Below, one piece after another: positions 7,743 through 15,304 of a stretch of 39,189 nt of DNA (position 1 is its first letter; each line of letters opens with the position of its first letter). The translations under genes were made by a program, and so were the position numbers. A model generated the notes under the pieces. The model had not been told where the DNA came from and ran no database searches. It was given only the letters and a program-made list of their open reading frames with translations. The DNA is taken from positions 107,037 through 146,225 of the forward strand of contig JAGLBA010000006.1 in NCBI GenBank assembly GCA_018260475.1, given 5' to 3'. The DNA comes from Chryseobacterium sp. GTDB lineage: Bacteria; Bacteroidota; Bacteroidia; Flavobacteriales; Weeksellaceae.

Positions 7743-8663
7743 CTAATTACCGATCTTCACCGTTACCAATGCTTCAGGCAGAAAAGTATTGGCGAAAATC
7801 TCACGCGCCTCATCTGTAAAAACAGAAAGATCACTATATCGGTTGGAGAAATGCCCCAGGATGAGTTTTTTCACATTTGCCAGTTTTGCGATGCGTGCCG
7901 CTTCCAGTGCGGTAGTATGCCCGGTATAGTCGGCCATATCCTTCAAATCGTGGAGAAAAGTCGATTCATGGTAAAGGACATCTACATCTTTCACAATCGG
8001 AATGACACTTTCCAAATAGCGGGTATCGCTGCAAAAAGCATAGGACACCGGCGTTTCTGGATCGGTGGTAAGAGATTCATTTTTAAGGATATAACCATCA
8101 CTCAATACGAAATCTTTCCCAGCCTTGAGATTATGATAATCACAAATTTCTATCTCTGGGTATTTACTAATTTCCGCTATGTTCAAATGGCGCTCTTTAG
8201 GTTTTTCGCGGAAAAGGTAGCCGTTGCAATACACGCGGTGGTCTAGCGGAATTGTATAAACCTCCACCCTCTTGTCATCAAAAATTTTTTCGGAGTGTTT
8301 TTTATCCAATTCATGGTAAATCACCTCAAATCCTCTGTGGGTATCGGTAAGTCGAAAAATGGTTTCCAGCATTTCCTTGATACCTTTCGGACCATACACA
8401 TTCAGCGGTGTTTCCCGTCCCAAAAGGCGAAACGATGCAATGAGTCCCGGCAAACCAAAGCAGTGGTCGCCGTGCAAATGTGAGATAAAAATATGATTTA
8501 TCCGCGAAAATTTTGCCTTAGCCTTGCGCAACTGCACTTGTGTTCCCTCGCCACAGTCTATGAGGAAACTACGCTCCTCCATTTCCAAGAGCTGCGCTGT
8601 GGGTGAGGAGGTTATGGTAGGTATTGCGGAATTATAACCAAGTATAGTAAGATATGTACTCAA
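7743..8663 (-). CDS. rnz: Ribonuclease Z
   Basis: Ribonuclease Z is a metallo-beta-lactamase-fold endonuclease that trims 3' trailers of tRNA precursors. The zinc motif HLHGDH is at residues 62-67, followed by the expected downstream ligands in DHRVY, SDTRY, YHESTF and LILGHFSNRY. The 306-residue length is normal for the short form. The N-terminal FLIDCGEGTQVQLRK and GLPGLIASFRLLGR are also standard. A strong promoter lies at 8681-8711, and the TIGR02757 gene follows downstream. Confidence 0.95.
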   Translation of the reverse strand: MSTYLTILGYNSAIPTITSSPTAQLLEMEERSFLIDCGEGTQVQLRKAKAKFSRINHIFISHLHGDHCFGLPGLIASFRLLGRETPLNVYGPKGIKEMLETIFRLTDTHRGFEVIYHELDKKHSEKIFDDKRVEVYTIPLDHRVYCNGYLFREKPKERHLNIAEISKYPEIEICDYHNLKAGKDFVLSDGYILKNESLTTDPETPVSYAFCSDTRYLESVIPIVKDVDVLYHESTFLHDLKDMADYTGHTTALEAARIAKLANVKKLILGHFSNRYSDLSVFTDEAREIFANTFLPEALVTVKIGN

Positions 8664-8680
8664 GATTTGTATTTCTTATG

Positions 8681-8711
8681 TAAAATTAGCATATTGCTAC
8701 GGGATAACAAA
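8681..8711 (-). promoter_or_regulatory. Promoter of rnz
   Basis: On the minus strand TTTG (8708-8711), a 19-base spacer and TAATTTTA (8681-8688) match the Bacteroidota promoter TTTG-N19-TAnnTTTG at all but the last position. Transcription would begin near 8675, about ten bases before the rnz ATG. Confidence 0.55.
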
Positions 8712-8717
8712 AGATTC

Positions 8718-9290
8718 TTAACCCAAAAACTTCAGCAGTTGATCTACCGCCTTTCTTCGGTGGCTGATTTTGTTTTTTTCTTCGGCAGACATTTCCGCAA
8801 AAGTCATGTCGTGGCCTTCGGGAACAAAGATGGGATCGTAGCCAAAACCTTTATGCCCTTTATTTTCGGCAATTAGATTTCCTTGCACTCGGCCTTCAAA
8901 AAACCTTGCACCTTCGGCGTCGTAGTAGCACATCACCGTGATGAAGTAGGCACGTCGATTGGTTTCAGATTGCATTTCTTCCAAAACTTTCGCAATATTT
9001 TTGTTGAAATCATGATCGCCGGCATAGCGCGCAGAATAAATGCCCGGACTACCGCCTAGCGCATCCACCACAAGTCCAGAATCATCTCCGATACTGGGGA
9101 TTCCAGTTGTTTCGTAGCAGAATTTGGCCTTTATCATGGCGTTTTCCTCAAAGGTATCGCCATCCTCAATAATTTCATCAAATATATGGTAATCTTTAAG
9201 GCTTTTCACCAAAAACCCCTCGCCTAAAATTTGCTGGATTTCTTCTTTTTTATGCTCGTTGTGTGTGGCAACTAATATTTCCGTCATCAT
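8718..9290 (-). CDS. rdgB: RdgB/HAM1 family non-canonical purine NTP pyrophosphatase
   Basis: The enzyme hydrolyses ITP, dITP and XTP to monophosphates and keeps deaminated purines out of DNA and RNA. The 190-residue protein shows the substrate loop VATHNEHKKEEIQQIL, the catalytic region DTFEENAMIKAKF and SIGDDSGLVVDALGGSPGIYSARYAG, and the C-terminal KGFGYDPIFVPEG and SHRRKAVDQL. All are standard. The start ATG (MMTE) overlaps the TGA stop of the CPBP protease gene by ATGA, which indicates translational coupling. Confidence 0.95.
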   Translation of the reverse strand: MMTEILVATHNEHKKEEIQQILGEGFLVKSLKDYHIFDEIIEDGDTFEENAMIKAKFCYETTGIPSIGDDSGLVVDALGGSPGIYSARYAGDHDFNKNIAKVLEEMQSETNRRAYFITVMCYYDAEGARFFEGRVQGNLIAENKGHKGFGYDPIFVPEGHDMTFAEMSAEEKNKISHRRKAVDQLLKFLG

Positions 9291-10117
9291 TTGTCAGAGA
9301 AATGAACTCTGTATTTTTTTGTGAATAAATAATAGAAAGTTCCGAAAATGGTAACTCCGGCTAGGAGAACCGCCCATTCCGGCCACCCGAATTGTTCGGA
9401 AAAATTTTCGGTTTTATAAAATATTGAAAAAAGACACGCCAATAGATTGTTGAAAGCATGCAATAACATCGAAAGTAGGAGCGACTTTGTCCTGTAATAC
9501 ACCACTCCGAGGACGAATCCCAGACAACCCGCTCCTATAAACTGCCACGGATTCCCGTGAATCAATCCGAAGATGATCGAAGAAAGCGCAATAGCCTTCC
9601 ACGGATTCCAGCCTTTGTTGATGAGCCCCTTCATAATGATTCCACGGAAAATAATTTCCTCCAAAACAGGTGCAAAGCCAACCGCCACCACCAGAAGCGT
9701 GGGCGTATCCTTCGTCATCATCTTCATCATTTCGTTGAAACTATCATACAATTTACCAAATATAGGTCCCGTAATCGGAATATGCGAAGTGAGGACTTCG
9801 GCGATGAGCATCATACCAAACATCATCGGAAAAATAAGGAAATAAGTTGTAACATTGGCGGTGGACATATTGAAATTTAGCGGTTTACCCGTCTGTGGCC
9901 TGCAAACCAAATAATCGAACGCCAAGATAGCACCAATGAGACCGCTGGCATTTAACAAAATCATATAAAAATCCGAAGTTCGCAGATTGGTTTTAAAACC
10001 TAAAAGTGCGACTATCGCAGGGATTGCCGCCACCAACGATGCAATCATCATCCCTGCAAACATAATCAGTGCGGGCGACCAGCCAAAGGTGTATTTAGGA
10101 AGTGGAGAATTTGACAT
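9287..10117 (-). CDS. CPBP family intramembrane metalloprotease
   Basis: The 276-residue protein has several membrane helices and the CPBP (Abi, CAAX protease and bacteriocin-processing) motifs: EEIIFRG at 153-159, a histidine in IFGLIHGNPWQF (H187) and HAFNN at 220-224. In eukaryotes this fold removes the AAX tripeptide of prenylated proteins; in bacteria substrates are mostly unknown. An N-terminal pair of helices (ALIMFAGMMIASLVAAIPAIVALL) precedes the core. It is the first gene of a two-gene unit with rdgB. Nothing in the context names a substrate. Confidence 0.88.
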   Translation of the reverse strand: MSNSPLPKYTFGWSPALIMFAGMMIASLVAAIPAIVALLGFKTNLRTSDFYMILLNASGLIGAILAFDYLVCRPQTGKPLNFNMSTANVTTYFLIFPMMFGMMLIAEVLTSHIPITGPIFGKLYDSFNEMMKMMTKDTPTLLVVAVGFAPVLEEIIFRGIIMKGLINKGWNPWKAIALSSIIFGLIHGNPWQFIGAGCLGFVLGVVYYRTKSLLLSMLLHAFNNLLACLFSIFYKTENFSEQFGWPEWAVLLAGVTIFGTFYYLFTKKYRVHFSDK

Positions 10118-10588
10118 TTTTAAATTTTGATAATTTGTTTTAATGATTTATTACAAAGCTAAAATGTCAGTGTAAATCAATAGATAGTTACGCTGCCGGA
10201 AGAAGTTTTTTGCCTAAAAGATCCGAAAAAGGAAATGGCATCAAAATAATTTTACCTTGCCATTATAATTTATTTTTGACCGATGATACAGTATAAGTCA
10301 CTTCATGATCCTCATAATATGAAAAGCCTGTTCATCAGCAAAAAAATCTTAGATAGATGCCTTTTTGCGAAATTTTTTCCGCTTAATCTGAACGAAGAAA
10401 ATCTGCAAAATCAGATTCCTCATTTGATTTTTCGGCTGGCAGTTCGCGCATTACATAACTATTTTTTCATTAATGTTTATTGCTGACATTATTAAATTTT
10501 CAACAAATATAATTTAAAACTCTACAATTTTGAAACCTATTTTTAGTATTCATTAAAAAACACGATTTTTGCACCTACAATTATCAAC
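10118..10588. other. Divergent intergenic region CPBP/prfC, no convincing gene
   Basis: This AT-rich gap separates the minus-strand CPBP gene from prfC. It contains the CPBP promoter (10154-10180). A 67-codon frame at 10283-10486 has no recognisable features, and a TATTTTTG immediately before it (10271-10278) would leave almost no leader. Upstream of prfC, a loose GATTTTTG at 10563-10570 could be its -7 element. Confidence 0.5.
10154..10180 (-). promoter_or_regulatory. Promoter of the CPBP protease gene
   Basis: TAGCTTTG (10154-10161, minus strand) fits TAnnTTTG exactly, with TTG at 10178-10180 after a short 16-base spacer. Transcription would begin about 30 bases before the ATG at 10117. 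Confidence 0.4.
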
Positions 10589-12187
10589 ATGGCAGATTTA
10601 TTACAAGAAATAAAAAGACGGAAAACCTTCGGAATCATCTCCCACCCAGATGCCGGGAAAACCACGCTTACCGAAAAATTGCTACTATTCGGGGGTGCGA
10701 TTCAGGAAGCGGGCGCTGTGAAATCCAACAAAATAAAAAAGGGAGCGACCTCCGACTTTATGGAGATTGAAAGACAAAGAGGAATCTCCGTTGCAACTTC
10801 CGTATTGGCTTTCGAATACCGTGATCATAAAATTAATATCCTGGATACACCAGGTCACAAGGATTTCGCTGAAGATACCTACCGTACCCTCACTGCCGTA
10901 GACTCCGTAATCGTGGTGATAGATGTCGCCAAAGGTGTGGAGGAACAAACTGAAAAACTGGTGCAGGTTTGCCGCATGAGGAATATCCCCATGCTGGTAT
11001 TCATCAACAAGCTGGACCGCGAGGGAAAAGATGCCTTCGACCTATTGGACGAGGTGGAGCAAAAACTTGGTCTCTCCGTAGTGCCGCTTTCATTGCCAAT
11101 CGGGATGGGGGCAGATTTCCAAGGAATCTATAATATTTGGGAAAACAATATTCAACTTTTCTTGGAAGAAAAGAAACAAAAAGTTGGGGAATCCATTAAG
11201 TTTGATGACATTAATGACCCTGCCATCGATGAAATCATCGGTACCAAAGCCGCCGCAACCTTGCGCGAGGAATTAGAACTGATCCAGCAGGTTTATCCTA
11301 AATTTAACCGTGATGATTATATGGCGGGACAGTTGCAGCCTGTTTTTTTCGGATCGGCATTAAACAATTTTGGGGTCCGGGAATTGCTGAATGCCTTTAT
11401 CGACATCGCTCCGATGCCACAACCAAAGGAATCTGATATTAGGATTGTAAAACCTGAAGAACCGGGATTCACAGGATTCGTTTTCAAAATCCATGCGAAT
11501 ATGGATCCGAAACACCGCGACAGGCTGGCTTTTGTGAAAATCGTTTCGGGAACTTTTAAAAGAAATGAAAACTACCTGCTCGTGCGCGAAGGTAAAAAGA
11601 TGAAATTTGCGGCACCAAACGCTTTCTTTGCCGATAAAAAAGAAGTGGTGGACGAGAGTTATCCAGGCGATATCGTAGGCCTACATGATACGGGAAACTT
11701 CCGCATCGGTGATACGCTCACCGCCGGCGAAAAATTGAGTTTTAAAGGAATTCCAAGTTTCTCTCCGGAACATTTCAGATACATAAATAATGATGACCCA
11801 CTGAAAGCCAAACAGTTGGCAAAAGGTATTGACCAGTTGATGGACGAAGGTGTGGCGCAACTTTTCACGATGGAGATGAACAACCGAAAAATTATCGGCA
11901 CTGTTGGCGCGCTGCAGTATGAAGTCATCCAATACCGACTGGAACACGAGTATGGCGCAAAATGTACCTACGAACCACTGGCCATCCACAAGGCGTGCTG
12001 GGTAGAAGCAGACGAAAAATCTGAGGAGTTCAAAGAATTTGCAAGGCTGAAACAAAGATTTTTAGCGCGTGACAAATTTAACCAATTGGTTTTCCTGGCA
12101 GATTCTTCCTTCTCCATTCACATGACGCAGGAAAAATTCCCAAATGTGAAACTGCATTTCATCAACGAATTCCGTAATCAGCAGTAA
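10589..12187 (+). CDS. prfC: Peptide chain release factor 3
   Basis: RF3 is the translational GTPase that removes RF1/RF2 from the ribosome after termination. The 532-residue protein has the G1 loop HPDAGKTTLTEK (19-30), switch region RGISVATSV, G3 DTPGHKDF (86-93) and G4 NKLDRE (140-145). The C-terminal part with PVFFGSALNNFGV, GVAQLF and VGALQYEVIQYRLEHEYG separates RF3 from EF-G. Length is standard. The gene is followed by a two-way terminator shared with the convergent yceI-like gene. Confidence 0.96.
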   Translation: MADLLQEIKRRKTFGIISHPDAGKTTLTEKLLLFGGAIQEAGAVKSNKIKKGATSDFMEIERQRGISVATSVLAFEYRDHKINILDTPGHKDFAEDTYRTLTAVDSVIVVIDVAKGVEEQTEKLVQVCRMRNIPMLVFINKLDREGKDAFDLLDEVEQKLGLSVVPLSLPIGMGADFQGIYNIWENNIQLFLEEKKQKVGESIKFDDINDPAIDEIIGTKAAATLREELELIQQVYPKFNRDDYMAGQLQPVFFGSALNNFGVRELLNAFIDIAPMPQPKESDIRIVKPEEPGFTGFVFKIHANMDPKHRDRLAFVKIVSGTFKRNENYLLVREGKKMKFAAPNAFFADKKEVVDESYPGDIVGLHDTGNFRIGDTLTAGEKLSFKGIPSFSPEHFRYINNDDPLKAKQLAKGIDQLMDEGVAQLFTMEMNNRKIIGTVGALQYEVIQYRLEHEYGAKCTYEPLAIHKACWVEADEKSEEFKEFARLKQRFLARDKFNQLVFLADSSFSIHMTQEKFPNVKLHFINEFRNQQ

Positions 12188-12202
12188 ATTTTAAACATAA
12201 AA

Positions 12203-12230
12203 AAAGAGAAGCACCAAAACGCTTCTCTTT
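12203..12230. terminator. Bidirectional terminator between prfC and yceI-like gene
   Basis: AAAGAGAAGC (12203-12212) and GCTTCTCTTT (12221-12230) form a perfect 10-bp stem with an 8-base loop, flanked by an A-run on the left. The As become Ts on the minus strand, so it can end both convergent transcripts. Confidence 0.8.
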
Positions 12231-12255
12231 CGTTGTACGATTAAAACAATCGGCC

Positions 12256-12822
12256 TTACTTCGCCGTAAAGTTGATTTGGATATCAATTTCATCTTTCAC
12301 CACAACATCTTCCATTGTAGATTTGTAAGCGATATCCCATTTCTGACGATCAATAGTGAATTTGTCGGAAACGAAGTTCAATACACCATTCATCATAGAG
12401 ATCTTAGCAGGAAAAGCAACTGGATTCGTTTTGCCTTTTGCCGTAAGGTTTCCTGCAACCGTATAAGGAAATGCAGCTTTACCTGATTTTTTAACACTTA
12501 AAATTTTAAAAACTGCCGTTGGGTATTTATTGGTTTCAAAGAAATCGCCAGTTTTTAGGTGACCGTTTAGTTTTGCTTGATATTCACCAGTAAGGTCGTT
12601 AGAATTAATGGAATTCATATCCAAGACAAAAGTCCCTGCAGCGATTTGGTTATTTTTCAGAAGCACGCTTCCGTTTTTAATTTTCAAATCGCCGTAGTGA
12701 GAAGACGCCTCGCTTTTAGCGATTTTGTAACCCCACCAGTTGATGTCGGATGATACCACTTTTTTCATCTGTGCCGTTGCCACTGCGGAAACGAACAGCA
12801 TTGCCATTCCTAATTTTTTCAT
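12256..12822 (-). CDS. YceI family periplasmic protein
   Basis: YceI-like proteins are lipocalin-like beta-barrels that bind polyisoprenoids or other lipophilic molecules in the periplasm. From ATG 12822 the product has 188 residues and begins with a clear signal peptide, MKKLGMAMLFVSAVATAQ. SDINWWGYKIAKSEASSHYGDLKIKNG, TGEYQAKLNGHLKTGDFFE and YPTAVFKILSVKK are the family core. The longer frame to 12918 adds 32 residues upstream of both the signal peptide and the promoter (12849-12856), so it is not real. The ligand cannot be read from the sequence. Confidence 0.9.
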   Translation of the reverse strand: MKKLGMAMLFVSAVATAQMKKVVSSDINWWGYKIAKSEASSHYGDLKIKNGSVLLKNNQIAAGTFVLDMNSINSNDLTGEYQAKLNGHLKTGDFFETNKYPTAVFKILSVKKSGKAAFPYTVAGNLTAKGKTNPVAFPAKISMMNGVLNFVSDKFTIDRQKWDIAYKSTMEDVVVKDEIDIQINFTAK

Positions 12823-12848
12823 ATATTTATTTTTTAAAATTTCTGATG

Positions 12849-12856
12849 CAAAGATA
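12849..12856 (-). promoter_or_regulatory. Promoter -7 element of the yceI-like gene
   Basis: TATCTTTG on the minus strand is a perfect TAnnTTTG, about 26 bases before the ATG at 12822. The spacer just upstream contains the interrupted dyad GTGC-GTAT-GCAC (12862-12873), which could be an operator; this is only suggestive. Confidence 0.5.
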
Positions 12857-13032
12857 GCCTCGTGCGTATGCACAGCCATTGACCTATGATAACTTTTTTT
12901 TATAAATTGCCATTTCATTAGAAAAAATCGTAAAAATGATTGATTTATAATTATTTAGCTTTTAATTAAAGGTTTAGAACGATCCTAAGGAACATTAATT
13001 GGAAAGTTTTAAAACCGAAAATTTTAATTAAA

Positions 13033-13458
13033 ATTAAAAAATACATTCCGGCACTTGCCGCCGGGCTTTTAGTTTTCTCTTGCAGCAAGACCGATATGCA
13101 GAACACCGCCCACCCCATCCGTACTGCCGATAGCCTTTTTACTAAGCACATTAAGACAGAGCTGCAAGGGGAATTTATCAGTTAAGGCGGAGAAATCGTT
13201 TCCGAAAGTTTTGGCGAGGACGAAGGCATCCGCATGCACCGTGCGACAGCGGCACCATATCTATTGACAGTCTGTTATTTCAAGGCAAAAAGTCGGCGTA
13301 AAAAGCGAAGTCGAGGTGCTCCGCATGCAGCGAGAACTGAAAGCTCTAAAGGCACAGACAAGGAAACCACCACACACCCAACCCCAGAATCACAACAGCC
13401 TACACTACCCTACGATGATTATACTCCGGTTTTATGTCGAAATAACTTAAACAAATAG
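13033..13458 (+). pseudogene. Decayed small lipoprotein gene
   Basis: From 13033 the frame reads IKKYIPALAAGLLVFSC, a lipoprotein signal peptide with lipobox LVFSC, but the expected ATG is ATT. After 50 codons a TAA (13183-13185) interrupts it. The same frame then resumes with GGEIVSESFGEDEGIR. After a shift, DSGTISIDSLLFQGKK follows, then after another shift VGVKSEVEVLRMQRELKALK, and finally KETTTHPTPESQQPTLPYDD to a stop at 13458. Each junction falls at a spot that one or two inserted or lost bases would repair. The original protein was probably about 140 residues, membrane-tethered, with a short coil. It ends just before a proper terminator. Function is unknown. Confidence 0.65.
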
Positions 13459-13483
13459 CCTTCCGAAGTTGGAAGGCTTTAAT
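13457..13483. terminator. Terminator between the decayed lipoprotein gene and the 13484 gene
   Basis: AGCCTTCC (13457-13464), a 6-base loop and GGAAGGCT (13471-13478) form a perfect 8-bp stem. TTTAATTT follows on the plus strand and an AT-rich tract lies on the other side, so it can serve both convergent units. Confidence 0.7.
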
Positions 13484-13888
13484 TTATTTCATATTTACGA
13501 CTTTATCTACCACATATTTTGTATTACCGCGCCAAGGCAGTACGCCGTTGTACTCCTTATAATGTAGGTCGAAATGTTTACCACTATTCGTTTCCAACTG
13601 GCGGAAGATCTCATCATTATCCACGGAAAATTCAAATTCATAACTGGTAAGATTGCCGTTCGCTTTGGATTGCCCAAAACCTTCCTGAATCAATTTGCCT
13701 TCGTAGGTTTTAAAAATTGTGCCTTTTTTCACAGCATAATTTAGATAGCCAGACTTCACACCCTCGCCAAAGACGAACATATATTTGTACCAAAAAAAAC
13801 CGCCAAGAAGCAACAGTGCTACAAGACCCACCCATAACATCGTACGGCCGAATCCGCCGCGCTCTTTTTCGTATAATTCTTCTGCCAT
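13484..13888 (-). CDS. Conserved small membrane-anchored protein of Flavobacteriia
   Basis: The 134-residue product has a charged N-terminus (MAEELYEKERGGFGRT), one membrane segment (LWVGLVALLLLGGFFWYKYM) and an extracytoplasmic domain with GYLNYAVKKGTIFKTYEGKLIQEGFG and a C-terminal GNTKYVVDKVVNMK. I recognise it as a conserved Bacteroidota protein that is sometimes labelled 6-phosphogluconate dehydrogenase in databases; nothing in it supports that activity. No nucleotide-binding or catalytic motif is visible. It is the gene upstream of a shared terminator and stands alone on its strand. Confidence 0.75.
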   Translation of the reverse strand: MAEELYEKERGGFGRTMLWVGLVALLLLGGFFWYKYMFVFGEGVKSGYLNYAVKKGTIFKTYEGKLIQEGFGQSKANGNLTSYEFEFSVDNDEIFRQLETNSGKHFDLHYKEYNGVLPWRGNTKYVVDKVVNMK

Positions 13889-13960
13889 AATCTAAATATT
13901 TAATGAGTTTTAAATTGAAAATCTTAGCGCAAACTTAAGGATAAATCCCATAACAGCAGT

Positions 13961-15103
13961 TTATTTTTTTGAAATAGAACGGGAAATCACTATTTTCTGT
14001 ATTTCGGAAGTCCCTTCATAGATCTGCGTGATTTTCGCATCGCGCATCATTCTTTCCACATGGTATTCCTTCACATAGCCGTATCCACCGTGGATTTGTA
14101 CGGCTTCTATCGTGGTATCCATCGCCACTTGTGAGGCGTAAAGTTTTGCCATCGCGCCACTTTCGGAGATGTCCTTTCCTTCGTTTTTCTCCGCTGCAGC
14201 CTTATAGCAAAGCATTCTTGCCGCCATAATTTGCGTATGCATATCCGCCAATTTGAAGGCGATGGCTTGGTGGTTGATGATTTCCGTACCGAAAGCCTTT
14301 CTGGTTTTAGCATATTGCAATGCCAATTCGTATGCTCCGGAAGCAATACCCAATGCTTGGGAAGCAATCCCGATACGCCCACCATTCAAGACATTCATAG
14401 CGAAAGAAAAACCGAAACCATCTTCCCCGATTCTATTTTCTTTTGGAACTTTCACATCATTAAACAACAAAGAATGGGTATCACTACCACGGATTCCCAT
14501 CTTATCCTCCTTCGGACCAATATCAAAACCTTCCCAACTTCTTTCTACGATAAAAGCGTTGATACCTTTGTGTTTTCTCTCAGGATAAGTCTGTGCGATT
14601 ACAATGTAGGTACTCGCATTACCACCATTGGTAATCCAGTTTTTGGTACCATTCAGCAGGTAGTGGTCGCCCATATCTATGGCAGTTGTCTTTTGTGAAG
14701 TCGCGTCGGATCCTGCTTCCGGTTCAGAAAGCCCGAACGCGCCTATCACTTCGCCGGTAGCCAAAGGCACTAAATATTTCATTTTTTGTTCCTCGCTGGC
14801 ATAGGCCTCCAAACCGGCGCACACGAGGGAATTGTTCACCGACATCACTACGGCAGCAGAGGCATCCACCTTGGAGATCTCCTCCATCGCAACTACATAG
14901 GAGATATAATCCATCCCAGCGCCGCCGTATTTTGGATCTACAAACATCCCGAGGAAGCCCAGTTCCCCCATTTTTTTCACTTGTTCGTGCGGAAATTTCT
15001 GTTCGCGGTCTCTTTCGATTACGCCCGGCAACAGTTCAGTTTGTGCGAAATCTCTCGCTGCCTGCTGAATCATGAGTTGCTCTTCGGATAAATTAAAGTT
15101 CAT
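13961..15103 (-). CDS. Acyl-CoA dehydrogenase
   Basis: The 380-residue flavoenzyme introduces the alpha-beta double bond into acyl-CoA thioesters, the first step of beta-oxidation or of branched-chain acyl-CoA breakdown. It has the family core: FGLSEPEAGSD and KNWITNGG for FAD and substrate binding, RKAFGTEIINHQAIAFKLADM, and the C-terminal IYEGTSEIQ with catalytic glutamate E363. Length and layout fit the short-chain/butyryl-type subfamily, but chain-length preference cannot be fixed by eye. It is divergent from an acyl-CoA synthetase gene, with a perfect palindrome between them (15172-15185). Confidence 0.93.
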   Translation of the reverse strand: MNFNLSEEQLMIQQAARDFAQTELLPGVIERDREQKFPHEQVKKMGELGFLGMFVDPKYGGAGMDYISYVVAMEEISKVDASAAVVMSVNNSLVCAGLEAYASEEQKMKYLVPLATGEVIGAFGLSEPEAGSDATSQKTTAIDMGDHYLLNGTKNWITNGGNASTYIVIAQTYPERKHKGINAFIVERSWEGFDIGPKEDKMGIRGSDTHSLLFNDVKVPKENRIGEDGFGFSFAMNVLNGGRIGIASQALGIASGAYELALQYAKTRKAFGTEIINHQAIAFKLADMHTQIMAARMLCYKAAAEKNEGKDISESGAMAKLYASQVAMDTTIEAVQIHGGYGYVKEYHVERMMRDAKITQIYEGTSEIQKIVISRSISKK

Positions 15104-15171
15104 AAGAATTAGAGTAAATATTGACCGTGAATATAATTAATTTTTTATTAAAATTTCAAACAAAAAATATT

Positions 15172-15203
15172 TTTGAATATTCAAATTAAATTTTATAGTT
15201 TTA
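15172..15203 (+). promoter_or_regulatory. Promoter of the acyl-CoA synthetase gene with palindromic operator candidate
   Basis: TTTG (15172-15175), a 20-base spacer and TAGTTTTA (15196-15203) form a good Bacteroidota promoter. Transcription would start near 15210, giving a leader of about 95 bases. The -33 element is part of the perfect 14-bp palindrome TTTGAATATTCAAA (15172-15185), whose other half offers TTTG to the minus strand. A dimeric repressor bound here could control both divergent genes. Confidence 0.45.
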
Positions 15204-15304
15204 CAAAAACTTAACATTTAAAGCTGTAACTAAAGTTTGGTATTTATATTCATTGAATTATAACGAAAGTAGCTGTTTTTTAAATTTAACATAAAAAAAT
15301 AAAT

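Noticed and set aside
10283-10486. 67-codon frame between CPBP and prfC
   Set aside because: No signal, membrane or domain pattern, odd composition, and a -7-like element almost touching the start. Treated as chance.
13484-13888. Annotation as 6-phosphogluconate dehydrogenase
   Set aside because: The protein is 134 residues with one membrane helix and lacks a nucleotide-binding fold or catalytic residues.
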